A DNA stretch of 64,000 nt from Chloroflexota bacterium (lineage in GTDB: Bacteria > Chloroflexota > UBA6077 > JACCZL01). Positions 43,695 through 52,096 of this stretch are shown in pieces (position 1 is the first letter of the stretch; each line of letters starts with the position of its first letter). A program made the position numbers and the translations under genes. The stretch spans positions 1 to 64,000 of the forward strand of contig JADZEM010000013.1 of assembly GCA_020850535.1 (NCBI GenBank), in the 5' to 3' direction. Below the pieces are notes generated by a model. That model was not told the origin of the DNA and did no database searches. It saw nothing but the letters and a program-made list of their open reading frames with translations.

Positions 43695-44111
43695 TCAGAC
43701 ATGTGCTGAGCCTTCCGCGGCGGACGTGCCGTGGGCTGCTGGTGTGCCGCCACCGGAAGCAGGCGGCGTCGTGGCCCGCGTGAGAACGCGAGCACGCCGC
43801 AACAGCGTCTCGGCGGCGTCGCGCAGGTCGGTCCAAGATGCCTCAGCGGCCGGCGCCCGCGCGATGAACACGAGGTCATGGCCCGGCAGGAGGTCGGGGA
43901 GACGGTGGCGTACGGCTTCGCGGACACGCCGCTTCACCCCATTGCGTACCACCGCTTTGCCCACCCGCTTTCCTACCGAGATGCCCAGCCTGGTGGTCGC
44001 GCCGTCATTCGGCGCGACGTACAGGACGAGGAGCGGATGCCCCCATGAGCGGCGCGCAGCGCGCACCCGCTGGAAATCGGCGGGGCGGCGGAGTCGGTGC
44101 GCGCGTCGCAT
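43695..44111 (-). CDS. rnpA: Ribonuclease P protein component
   Basis: The 138-residue product is basic, starts MRRAHRLRRPADFQRVR, and has the RnpA signature RNGVKRRVREAVRH. It assists the RNase P RNA in 5' maturation of tRNA. A ~25-residue Thr/Ala/Gly-rich C-terminal tail after ARVLTRATT is longer than usual. It lies just after rpmH, as in most bacteria. Confidence 0.95.
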   Translation of the reverse strand: MRRAHRLRRPADFQRVRAARRSWGHPLLVLYVAPNDGATTRLGISVGKRVGKAVVRNGVKRRVREAVRHRLPDLLPGHDLVFIARAPAAEASWTDLRDAAETLLRRARVLTRATTPPASGGGTPAAHGTSAAEGSAHV

Positions 44112-44136
44112 GACGGCGCGACCCTCGCCGTCCGGC

Positions 44137-44277
44137 CTACACGACCGTCAGTCGCTTGCGTCCCCGGAGCCGCCGGCGGCGCAGTACGTGACGCCCACCC
44201 GGGCTGCTCATCCGCTTGAGGAAGCCGTGCTCGCGCTTTCGTGGCACGCGCTTCGGCTGATACGTTCGTTTCGCCAC
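44137..44277 (-). CDS. rpmH: Ribosomal protein bL34
   Basis: The 46-residue frame starts with GTG and reads [20 protein letters not shown] at its N-terminus, ending RGRKRLTVV, which is bL34. AGGAG lies 7 bases upstream. It is the first gene of the rpmH-rnpA-yidD-yidC-jag-pfkB-parA-parB chain. dnaA, usually divergent nearby, is absent from the window. Confidence 0.95.
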   Translation of the reverse strand: MAKRTYQPKRVPRKREHGFLKRMSSPGGRHVLRRRRLRGRKRLTVV

Positions 44278-44386
44278 ACCCGGGCTCCTGTCTGTTGATG
44301 CTCGATTATGTCCAAGCGATCTCTGGTGCGCGAATTGTACTGAGGCCCGGAAGAGAGCGTCAACGGCTTTCCGTCCGCCTCAGGAC

Positions 44387-44402
44387 CGTTTCACGTGAAA
44401 CG
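44387..44402. promoter_or_regulatory. parS site 1 (ParB-binding)
   Basis: CGTTTCACGTGAAACG is a perfect palindrome matching 14 of 16 bases of the consensus TGTTTCACGTGAAACA. It lies upstream of rpmH in the origin-proximal gene cluster. Confidence 0.93.
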
Positions 44403-44415
44403 AGCGAGATGCAGG

Positions 44416-44487
44416 TCGTGGATCAGGGATCGTAGATCGTGGGAAAGACACGCATCCTCCCCACGATCTACGATCCCTGATCCACGA
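44416..44487. repeat. 28-bp perfect inverted repeat (long hairpin)
   Basis: The arms 44416-44443 and 44460-44487 are perfectly complementary over 28 bases with a 16-base loop. It abuts the 3' end of the aminotransferase gene and may end its transcript and shield rpmH. The arms contain GATCGTGG-type heptamer-like units related to the tandem heptamers elsewhere. Confidence 0.9.
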
Positions 44488-44493
44488 TCCGTG

Positions 44494-45780
44494 TCAGCTC
44501 CGCGTCGCGAGGATCTTTTCCGACGCGGCCAGCAATGAGCAGATCGCGATGCCCTCGGCCGCCTGCTCGACTTCGGTCTCGGAGGGGTAGGACGGCGCGA
44601 TACGGATGTTCGTGTCGCGCGGGTCCTGGCTGTACGGGAACGTCTGGCCGGCCGGCACCACGGTGATGCCCGCCTCCTTCGCCAGCGCCACGACTCGCTT
44701 CGCACAGCCTTCCATCACGTCCAGGCTGATGAAGTAGCCTCCCTCGGGCTTCGTCCAGGTCGCCGCGCCGGTGCCCGAGAGCAGCTCGGCGAACATCTCG
44801 TGGACCCTCGCGAACTTCGGCGCGAGGATCGCCCGGTGCTTGGCCATGTGGGCTTTCAGGCCGGCCTCGTCCTTCAGGAAGCGGGCATGCCGCAACTGAT
44901 TGATCTTGTCTGGGCCGATGCTCCGTCGTCCCATGTGCTTGAGCAGCCAGGTCACGTTGGTGGGGGAGGTCGCGACCATCGCGATGCCAGCGCCCGCCAG
45001 CGTGATCTTCGAGGTGGACCCGAAGACGAACACCCGGTCTGGGTTGCCAGCCTCGGCCGTCGCCGCAACGATGTTCGCCAGCTCGGGCGGGGTCTCCGTG
45101 AGCGTGTGGACGCCGTAGGCGTTGTCCCAGAAGAGGGTGAAGTCTGGCGCGGCGGTCTGCATGCCCGCAAGCCGCTTCACCGTCTCCTCGGAGTAGACAT
45201 CGCCCGTCGGGTTGCTGAAGCGCGGCACGCACCAGATGCCGCGAACGGTCGGGTCGTTGCCGGCCAGCCGTTCGACCATGTCCATGTCTGGCCCGGCGCC
45301 GGTCATGGGGATCGGGATCATCTTGATCCCAAAACCCTCGCACAGGCCGAAGTGGCGGTCGTAGCCGGGAGCAGGGCACAGGAAGGTGACGGCGTCTTCC
45401 TTGCTCCAGGGGCGCTGACTGCTGGGCAGGCCGAACAGCATGGCGTAGGCCATGACATCGTGCATGAGCGCGAGGCTGGAGTTGTCGCCCAGCACGATCT
45501 GCTCGATGGGCGCGCCCATCAGGCCAGCGAAGATGCGCCGCGTCTCGCGCAGCCCCTGGGCCTCGCCGAAGTAGTTGCGGACGTCGTCGCCCGACTCAGA
45601 GGTCGCGTCGTCAACGCCCGGCAGACCGAGCAGCTCCTGTGCCAGGGTCAACTGATCCTCGCCCGGCTTGCCGCGCGCCATGTTCAGATTGATGCCGCGC
45701 GCCTTGAACTCCTCGTACCGGCCGCGGAGGCGGTGTTGCAGGGCGACAAGCTGCTCTGTCGAGAGGGATTGGAGATCCAT
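44494..45780 (-). CDS. Class I aminotransferase (aspartate aminotransferase-like, MocR-type fold)
   Basis: The 428-residue product starts MDLQSLSTEQLVALQHRL and carries INLNMARGKPGEDQLTLAQ, typical of the subgroup of aspartate aminotransferases that includes the Corynebacterium enzyme (PF12897 family). The PLP lysine is in STSKITLAGAG, and FWDNAYGVHTL holds the Asp/Tyr pair around the cofactor. It likely transfers amino groups between aspartate or alanine and 2-oxoglutarate. The upstream extension to 45849 lacks a ribosome-binding site, and GGAG lies 9 bases before ATG 45780. Confidence 0.85.
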   Translation of the reverse strand: MDLQSLSTEQLVALQHRLRGRYEEFKARGINLNMARGKPGEDQLTLAQELLGLPGVDDATSESGDDVRNYFGEAQGLRETRRIFAGLMGAPIEQIVLGDNSSLALMHDVMAYAMLFGLPSSQRPWSKEDAVTFLCPAPGYDRHFGLCEGFGIKMIPIPMTGAGPDMDMVERLAGNDPTVRGIWCVPRFSNPTGDVYSEETVKRLAGMQTAAPDFTLFWDNAYGVHTLTETPPELANIVAATAEAGNPDRVFVFGSTSKITLAGAGIAMVATSPTNVTWLLKHMGRRSIGPDKINQLRHARFLKDEAGLKAHMAKHRAILAPKFARVHEMFAELLSGTGAATWTKPEGGYFISLDVMEGCAKRVVALAKEAGITVVPAGQTFPYSQDPRDTNIRIAPSYPSETEVEQAAEGIAICSLLAASEKILATRS

Positions 45781-46127
45781 CGTGGTTGCTCCAGCCGAGA
45801 GGTAGGTCGGACGCCATGTGCGGCGTGGGCGGCACACATCGACGACCACGTACCTGCGGCGTGCGTCGGACGACGATATCTGGCCCGCTCTGCCAGCCGA
45901 AGGAGAATCGTACCGGTCGGCGGAAGCGGGCAGCTATCGGCAGAATCCGCTAACGGATGTCCATGAGGGTCGTTGGGCGCAGCCCAGTCTGACCAGTTGC
46001 GTCTGTGGCGCTCGCCAGTGGTCTGTCAGTCGTGAACGACCGGGTTGGACCTCTGCCGACGCTTCACCGTCATCCCGAGCGAAGCGACCCGTTCGGCACG
46101 CGCAGGGCAAGCCTGCCACCCTCCCCC

Positions 46128-46344
46128 CAGGGCGATTGCATGTTCATTGGTGTACCCGAAGCATCGTGGAACAGGCGGTCGGGGACTGAAGTCCCCGCCT
46201 ACACGCATTCAGTCGCTGCGCGACGGCCGTCGGGAACGGCCGGCACTGGTGCGACTGGAGCGTCGCGCAGCGACTGCAGGATGGTAGGCGGGGCTTTCAA
46301 GCCCCGACGCGGCGGCACGACGACATCAACATGCGATTGCCCTG
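46128..46344 (-). mobile_element. MITE-like element F (217 bp), first of a tandem pair
   Basis: Same architecture as A-E, with CAGGGCGATTGCATGTT and CATGCGATTGCCCTG ends. It is separated from G by exactly 10 bp (46345-46354). No outer 10-bp duplication is visible. Confidence 0.85.
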
Positions 46345-46354
46345 GCAGCAGCAT

Positions 46355-46557
46355 CAGGGCGATGGCATGACGAGCACGTCCTGCGACCTCGTCGGGGACT
46401 GAAGTCCCCGCCTACACTCATTCAGTCGCTGCGCGACGGTCGTCGGGAACGGCAGGCACTGGTGCGACTGGAGCGTCGCGCAGCGACTGCAGGATGGTAG
46501 GCGGGGCTTTCAAGCCCCGACGAGGCGGCACGACGACATCAACATGCGATTGCCCTG
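46355..46557 (-). mobile_element. MITE-like element G (203 bp), second of a tandem pair
   Basis: The left terminal region is shortened and divergent (CAGGGCGATGGCATGACGAG), while the right half matches F closely. It is the shortest copy. Confidence 0.8.
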
Positions 46558-46569
46558 ACGACCTCTCCC

Positions 46570-46675
46570 GTTATCCCGAGCGGAGTGAGCGTGCGAACGC
46601 AGTCGAGGGATCTTCCTCGCTCCCGTGTCTGGGGAAGATCCCACTTCGCTCGTGCCTCGCCGCGGTCGGGATGAC
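46570..46675. repeat. Inverted-repeat element, TCATCC family (copy 4)
   Basis: It begins GTTATCCCGAGCGGAGTGAG and ends GTCGGGATGAC, with inner GGGATCTTC and GAAGATCCC arms, as in copy 2 at 2640-2757. Confidence 0.75.
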
Positions 46676-46717
46676 GACCGGCACTGAGCGACCCTGTGAT
46701 TGACACCAGACGAGCCG

Positions 46718-47530
46718 CTAGAGCGCGAAGGCCAGGCCGTCCTCGGCCATCGTGACCGGCCCGCCGAATGCTGCCTGTGCCTCAGCCAGCATCGCGGGTA
46801 CGGCGTCGTCGTCTGCGATGTGGGTCAGGATCAGGCGCTTGACGCCGGCGGCCCGGGCGACGCGGCCAGCATCGCCGGCCGTCGAGTGGCAAGGGCGGTG
46901 CACCTGCTTGGCATCCTGGTCGAGGCCGCCGCACTCGTGCAGGAGCACGTCCGCGCCCTGGGCAACCTCCGCGAGCCGGTCAGATGGGCGCGTGTCGCCG
47001 CTGTAGGCGATTCGGACGCCGTCGACCTCCACCACGCAGCCCATCGCGCCGCCGTCCACCGGCAGATGGTCGACCAGGAACGGGACCAGTCGGCCATCTG
47101 GCAGGGCCGTTGGTTGCCCGTCGAGCAGCGGGAGCCACTGGAGCGCCTCTCCGAGCGCCGCTGGCGTGCCAGACGCCTGCACCGCGAACGCTTCGCGGAG
47201 GGCGCGCAGCGTGCGCGGTTCGGAATAGACCCGCAGGCCGGCGTCGGCGATGGGCGCGCCACGCTTGAGCACCTGGATGCGCCGCCACAGCAGGAGCGGA
47301 TCGATGCCGCCCGCGTGGTCCGGGTGGCGGTGGCTGATGAAGACATCCTCAATGCTGAGAGGATCGATGCCAGCCGCCAGCAATGACCGCACGACGTTGA
47401 GGCCATGCCCGGTATCCAGCAGGATCGGCGCGGCAGTGGGCGCAGCCCGCTGCACGAGCAGGCACGCCTGGTTGCGGCGCACATTGGCAGCGCCGCCGGT
47501 CCCGAGGCAGAGGATCCGTGGTCGACTCAT
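46718..47530 (-). CDS. Metallo-beta-lactamase-fold hydrolase (RNase Z-like)
   Basis: The 270-residue product has the MBL signature SHRHPDHAGG and a downstream AYSGDTRPSDRL and LLHEC pattern with ILTHIADDD, typical of RNase Z/phosphodiesterase-like MBL proteins. The length is close to RNase Z, but the flexible exosite arm is not evident, so it may instead be a general phosphodiesterase. It probably binds two Zn ions. Confidence 0.85.
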   Translation of the reverse strand: MSRPRILCLGTGGAANVRRNQACLLVQRAAPTAAPILLDTGHGLNVVRSLLAAGIDPLSIEDVFISHRHPDHAGGIDPLLLWRRIQVLKRGAPIADAGLRVYSEPRTLRALREAFAVQASGTPAALGEALQWLPLLDGQPTALPDGRLVPFLVDHLPVDGGAMGCVVEVDGVRIAYSGDTRPSDRLAEVAQGADVLLHECGGLDQDAKQVHRPCHSTAGDAGRVARAAGVKRLILTHIADDDAVPAMLAEAQAAFGGPVTMAEDGLAFAL

Positions 47531-47572
47531 TGCGTCAGCATGATAGCCGGCTGGACGACCGTGCAGCCGGTG

Positions 47573-48469
47573 CTACGCCTCTCGTGCCAGCGCGAGGAGA
47601 TCGGCCCAGTCGTCGGCCCGCAGGATGCCATCCATCATGCGATCCAGGGCTGGCAGGTCGGTCGTCTGGTGGATGGTCGCGACCGTGGCGGCATCCGGTG
47701 CGCCGAAGCGCTGCGCTCCGAGCCGGAGGATGTCGCGCTGCGCCCGCTGCCGCTCACCTGCTTCCCGCCCTTCTTCTCGCCCCTCTTCGAGGATGATCTG
47801 GTACGTGATGGACTCTCGCATGTACGGGAACCTCCGGAGCAGGTCGCGGATCGCCTCTTCATCATACCGCAGCCCCATGAGCAGGGAGACGCTCGACCAG
47901 ATCTCGTCGGCTGTGCTCCGAGGGAGGTCATCTCCCATGCGCTCCTCGATGCGGCGGAGCACTTCGGGGAGGCGTCCGGGCGGCAGGGCGGCCAACGGCG
48001 CGAGCGGCAGGATGCCCAGCCCGCCGCCGAGGAACTCCTCCACGGGACGCTCCCAGATACGGACCACCCGGAACCAGAAGGAGATGGTCAGGTCATCCGT
48101 TGCGCCTTGAAGGTCGAGTCGACCAGACAGCTCCGGTCCGTCAGCCTCTGGGCGCAGCAGTACCACGGTCGATTCGACGGGGGAGGCGTGGCGGTGCCGC
48201 AGCAGCGCGTGATACTGCAACAGGCGTGAGGGCAGACGCGGATCCCGGCTGGCCTGCACTTCGAGATGCGCGAGCCAGGGAGTCGGAGCATCGATCCGCA
48301 GGAGCTTGTCAACTTCGGCCAGGACCGTCGAGATCTCGGACTCGACGGGGTGGACCGGGCCATTCACGGGCAAGCCGGCCAGCCGCAGCCAGCTAACCGG
48401 GTCTTCCTCGATCAGCCTGCGGGTGGCAACGTCAAAACGGGCGTGGCCCTGCTCCCTCTTGCACGACAC
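47573..48469 (-). CDS. Rpn/PD-(D/E)XK nuclease-like protein
   Basis: The ~298-residue product resembles the Rpn recombination-promoting nuclease/putative transposase group: after FDVATRRLIEEDPVSWLRL comes LAHLEVQASRDPRLPSRLLQYH, where the Glu-x-Gln supplies the PD-(D/E)XK metal site. A C-terminal EEGREEGREAGERQ charged helix is typical. The start is uncertain: GTG 48469 gives the natural N-terminus but has no good ribosome-binding site, and the frame stays open further upstream. Confidence 0.7.
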   Translation of the reverse strand: MSCKREQGHARFDVATRRLIEEDPVSWLRLAGLPVNGPVHPVESEISTVLAEVDKLLRIDAPTPWLAHLEVQASRDPRLPSRLLQYHALLRHRHASPVESTVVLLRPEADGPELSGRLDLQGATDDLTISFWFRVVRIWERPVEEFLGGGLGILPLAPLAALPPGRLPEVLRRIEERMGDDLPRSTADEIWSSVSLLMGLRYDEEAIRDLLRRFPYMRESITYQIILEEGREEGREAGERQRAQRDILRLGAQRFGAPDAATVATIHQTTDLPALDRMMDGILRADDWADLLALAREA

Positions 48470-48558
48470 GCAGGATACGCGATGCGATGGGGCGCCCGCG
48501 GAGACGGGCGACGAGCGGGTTCCCGGGCGGCGATTGGCGTCCAGCTCGCTGAGCGCGG

Positions 48559-50502
48559 CTACGGCTCGTACACCAGCTCGGACTTGCCGACCTCGAGCCG
48601 GTCGCCCGGCTGGAGGACGTACGGGTTCGGGAGCGTCCGGCCGTGGTGGCGGGTCGGGTTCATTGGGCCGAGGTCGCGGTAGACGAAGTGTCCGTCCTCC
48701 CAGGAGATGCGAGCATGCCGCCGGGAGACGCGTGGGTCCGCCACGACGATCACGCCGGGGCCTTCGGATCGCCCGATGATCTGATCCTGGGTGAGCGGCC
48801 ACGCGTGCTCGGGTGACCCTGGCGCCCGGACGGTGAGCCGAGCGGAGGCTGGCGGCCCCGTCACCGCGCTGTACATGGCTGTCTGCGCCTCGCGCGTATC
48901 GTGCAGTGTGGCGCCTTCGACGGCCCGTGCCTCGCGCGTCACCGGCTCGAATGTGCCGGTCGGGGCCTGCGTCCCGCCTGGCAGGGACCGTCGGCGGTCC
49001 GGCGGGGGGAAACCAGGCTGCCCTGGTGGACCATGTGGTCCAAATTGGGCGGGTGGCGGCGTCGAGCGTCGGCTGAGTGCGAAGATGATCCCGCCGCCTG
49101 CCGCCAGCATCACGATCAGGCCCAGCCCGATGCCGAGCCACGCCAGCGAGGAGTCCTCCTCAAACAGTTTTGCGATGCCGGTCGGCTCGGGGGTGGACGT
49201 CGGTGTACTGGTCAGGGTGGGATTGGCCGTGCCGCCCGCCGTCGGCGTGCCTGCGACTCCAGCCCCGGCGACGGGCGACAGGCTGGCGCTCGGGGACGGG
49301 CTGGGCGCGGGGACGACGGTTGTGGCGGCGACGACGAGCGGCACCTGCTGCTCGGCCACGCGGTCGCCGAGCCGGGCCCGGATCGTGAGCGTGTGCTGGC
49401 CGGGGGGCGTCTCGGCAGTGTTCCACGTGAAACGGTAGGGCGGCTCGGTGACCGTGCCGAGCGGCGCGTCGTCCAGGAGATACTCGACGGCGTCTACGCG
49501 CTCGGCGTTCTCCAGCGTGGGTTGCAGCTGCACCTGCCCGCTGACCGTCGCGCCCGCCGGCAACGTGGGCACGGACACCGCCAGCGGCATCGGCGGCGCG
49601 GCGAACCGATGCGAGGCCCGCGCCTGCTGGCCGTTCTGGCTGACGGCGATCTCCACTTCGTTCTCTGGCGGCCGCGTGTCCGGGGCGCGGTAGCGCAGGA
49701 CGTACTGCTTCCGGAGCAGATCCGCCATCTGAGCCGTGCGCTCGGCCAGCCGCTCGGCGGACGGCGCTTCGCCCAGCGTGCCGCCAGTGGTGAGCGTCAG
49801 CCGACGGAGCGGCTCGATCTGAAACTGCCCGATGGCGATGGCCGACACCGGTGTGCTGGTCTCGCGGGCGCGTGCGATCACGTCGTCGAGCTTCAGCGTG
49901 CTGTGCGTGTCCTCGCCGTCGCTGATGACCACCACGGCGCGCCGCCCCAGCGGCTCTTTCGCCACCAGCGACACGGCCTCAAAGACGCCGTCGTAGAGCG
50001 TTGTGTCGCCCTTCGCCTGGAGGCCGTCGAGAGCGCGGCTGAGCGCCTCACGGTCGCCGGTCAGCCCCTGCACCACCGAGGCCGTCTGCCCAAACGTGAC
50101 GATGGCCCCCCGGTCACGCGGCCCCATCTTCTCGAGGAACTGGCGGACGGCTGCGCGGGCATCGTCGAGCGGCTGACCCTGCATGCTGCCGCTGGTGTCG
50201 ATGGCCACGACGACCGCCAGCCCATCTTGGTCCGCCTCGGCCAGTTGCAGCGTCAATTCGGGGATGGGCTTCCCATTGTGGACGACCTGGACGCGGTCCT
50301 TGCTGACATCGGTGATCGGGAGGCCGGCGGCGTCGGTGAAGGTAAAGTAGACCGCCACCTGTGGGAACTCATCCGTCAGCACCTGGTTGACGACGAGGAG
50401 CAGGTCGGCGGCTGATGCTGGGCGGGTGGTCTGAGCCATCGGCAGCACCCAGACCAGCAGGATGGCCACCAGCGAGACCCAGCGACGTTGCGTGGCTGTC
50501 AC
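48559..50502 (-). CDS. VWA-FHA membrane protein
   Basis: The 647-residue product has a signal peptide (residues 1-34), a von Willebrand A domain with metal-ion site AIDTSGSMQG and TFGQTASVV, an Ig-like or carbohydrate-like middle, a Ser/Pro/Thr-rich linker, a transmembrane helix (LAWLGIGLGLIVMLAAGGGI), and a C-terminal FHA domain (IIGRSEGPG and RRHARIS). The VWA side faces outside and the FHA side the cytoplasm, where it may bind a phosphothreonine partner. It is probably a surface sensor or adhesin. The start is GTG 50502. A parS-like site lies within it. Confidence 0.85.
   Translation of the reverse strand: MTATQRRWVSLVAILLVWVLPMAQTTRPASAADLLLVVNQVLTDEFPQVAVYFTFTDAAGLPITDVSKDRVQVVHNGKPIPELTLQLAEADQDGLAVVVAIDTSGSMQGQPLDDARAAVRQFLEKMGPRDRGAIVTFGQTASVVQGLTGDREALSRALDGLQAKGDTTLYDGVFEAVSLVAKEPLGRRAVVVISDGEDTHSTLKLDDVIARARETSTPVSAIAIGQFQIEPLRRLTLTTGGTLGEAPSAERLAERTAQMADLLRKQYVLRYRAPDTRPPENEVEIAVSQNGQQARASHRFAAPPMPLAVSVPTLPAGATVSGQVQLQPTLENAERVDAVEYLLDDAPLGTVTEPPYRFTWNTAETPPGQHTLTIRARLGDRVAEQQVPLVVAATTVVPAPSPSPSASLSPVAGAGVAGTPTAGGTANPTLTSTPTSTPEPTGIAKLFEEDSSLAWLGIGLGLIVMLAAGGGIIFALSRRSTPPPAQFGPHGPPGQPGFPPPDRRRSLPGGTQAPTGTFEPVTREARAVEGATLHDTREAQTAMYSAVTGPPASARLTVRAPGSPEHAWPLTQDQIIGRSEGPGVIVVADPRVSRRHARISWEDGHFVYRDLGPMNPTRHHGRTLPNPYVLQPGDRLEVGKSELVYEP
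49419..49434. promoter_or_regulatory. parS-like site 2 (inside the VWA-FHA gene)
   Basis: TGTTCCACGTGAAACG matches 14 of 16 bases of the consensus and has one mismatch in the 14-bp core. parS sites inside reading frames are common near origins. Confidence 0.7.
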
Positions 50503-50706
50503 GGCTTCTGGCTCACCCCTGTGCGTGCGGCGCGAACGGCCCTGCACGGCGCATCCTAGCACGTGCTGTGCAGGGCAGGAAGGATTCGACGGCCAAACTC
50601 TCCGACCGGATATATTGAGAGACTTGACTGGGCGAACGCACTGAACAGCAACGCTGCTCGCCACGGGCCAGCACGGACGCCGGCAGGGAACCGCCGCTGT
50701 GGTAGC

Positions 50707-52005
50707 ATGGATTCCCCTGCGCGGTCCGACACCAGCCGTGGGGCCAGCTCCGGATGGTACGACGTGGTCACGATTGATTACCTCATCATCGGTGGCGGGC
50801 TGGCCGGGGTCACGGCCGCCGAAACGCTTCGCGCGCTCGGTGCGCGAGGCTCGGTCGCGATTGTCTCGGGTGAGATCGACCCTCCCCATGACCGGCCGCC
50901 GCTGTCCAAGGAGTTGCTGCGCGACGAGCGCTCGCGGCAGCAAGTGCTGCTGCGCCCGCTGGATTTCTACCAGTCGCGCCGGATCGGGCTGGTACTCGGG
51001 CGGCCGGCCCTGGCCTTGAAGCCCGCCGAACAAGAGGTCACCCTGGCCGATGGCGAGACGATCAAGTATCAGCGCCTGCTGTTGGCGACCGGCGGCCGAC
51101 CGCGCAGCATCGGCGTGCCGGGCGAGTCGCTGCCGGGCATCTATCAGCTCCGGACGCTGGCTGAGGCCGAGCGGCTGAAGGAGGCCGCCGGCTCCTCGAC
51201 GCGGGTGGTGGTGATCGGCGCAAGCTTCATCGGGCTGGAGGTGGCCGCCTCGCTCTGCGAGCGGGGCCTGGACGTGACGGTCCTGAGTCAGGATGACCAG
51301 TTGTGGCCCAACTTGATGCCGGCCGAGCTTGCGGCGGCCATGCAGGCCGACTTCGAGGCCAGGGGCGTCGCCTTCCGCCACAACGTCCGGGTGACGGGCT
51401 TCGAAGGGAAAGAGCGCCTGGAGTACATCGTCACCAACGCTGGCGATGTCGAGGCGTCCTTTGTGGTGGAGGGCGTCGGCATCCAGTTGAACGTCGAGCT
51501 TGCGGCGGCGGCCGGGCTGGAGGTCGAGGGCGGTATCGTGGTGGACCGTCGATTGCAGACGTCCGCGCCGGGGATCTTCGCGGCGGGCGATGTGGCCAGC
51601 TTCCCGGATGCCTACGCCGGGCTGGACGGTCGCCCGAAGCGGCGGCACGTCGAGCACTGGGACAATGCCGTCGCGCAGGGGCGGGTGGCCGGGGCGAACA
51701 TGTCCGGCAAGCGCGTCCGCTTCGAGCACGTCCCCTACTTCTGGACCGACCTGTTCGAGCACTCGATCAACGTCGTCGGCAATCTTGATGGCGCAGAGAT
51801 CCTGATGCAGCGCGGCTCGCTGGAGCGTCGCCAGTGTACGTATCTGGTGCTGCGGGGCGGCTACGTGCGCGGGGCGATCATGCTGAACCGGGCAACCGAC
51901 CGCCGCGCGCTGACGGAGCTGATCGGGAAGCGGGTGCCGATCGAGGATCACCTGGAGCAACTGGCCGATCCGTCGTTCAAGCTCGCACAGCTGGTCCCCG
52001 CGTGA
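50707..52005 (+). CDS. FAD/NAD-dependent ferredoxin/rubredoxin reductase-type flavoprotein
   Basis: The ~432-residue product has two Rossmann motifs (DYLIIGGGLAGVTAAETLRA and VVVIGASFIGLEVAASL), a HDRPPLSKELL loop, GIFAAGDVAS, and a C-terminal HWDNAVAQGRVAGANM segment. It matches the BphA4/ferredoxin-reductase family, which passes electrons from NAD(P)H to small electron-transfer proteins. The exact redox partner is unknown. ATG 50707 and GTG 50764 are alternative starts. Confidence 0.88.
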   Translation: MDSPARSDTSRGASSGWYDVVTIDYLIIGGGLAGVTAAETLRALGARGSVAIVSGEIDPPHDRPPLSKELLRDERSRQQVLLRPLDFYQSRRIGLVLGRPALALKPAEQEVTLADGETIKYQRLLLATGGRPRSIGVPGESLPGIYQLRTLAEAERLKEAAGSSTRVVVIGASFIGLEVAASLCERGLDVTVLSQDDQLWPNLMPAELAAAMQADFEARGVAFRHNVRVTGFEGKERLEYIVTNAGDVEASFVVEGVGIQLNVELAAAAGLEVEGGIVVDRRLQTSAPGIFAAGDVASFPDAYAGLDGRPKRRHVEHWDNAVAQGRVAGANMSGKRVRFEHVPYFWTDLFEHSINVVGNLDGAEILMQRGSLERRQCTYLVLRGGYVRGAIMLNRATDRRALTELIGKRVPIEDHLEQLADPSFKLAQLVPA

Positions 52006-52079
52006 GCCAGGAGCACCGGCCGCGGCGCTACCGGCGAGAGGTCGCCGACGCGCTCACCGATCTGGTGGCTGGCCGCTGA
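52002..52079 (+). CDS. Possible 25-codon coupled micro-ORF
   Basis: A GTG overlapping the reductase stop (GTGA) opens a short Arg-rich frame that ends in TGA at 52077-52079. Its stop overlaps the CTG at 52076 that would start the WYL gene. It may be a leader peptide coupling translation, or chance. Confidence 0.25.
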   Translation: MSQEHRPRRYRREVADALTDLVAGR

Positions 52080-52096
52080 ACCGCACCGACCGGCTG

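Larger units (their letters stand above)
45781..46717. other. Intergenic region with MITE pair and palindromic repeat
   Basis: 45781-46127 shows no recognisable gene. 46128-46557 holds MITE-like elements F and G, and 46570-46675 holds a TCATCC-family element. The remaining stretch to the MBL gene is blank. Confidence 0.55.

Noticed and set aside
50503-51960. N-terminal extension of the VWA-FHA protein
   Set aside because: This part is antisense to the flavoprotein gene, and the signal peptide lies after GTG 50502.
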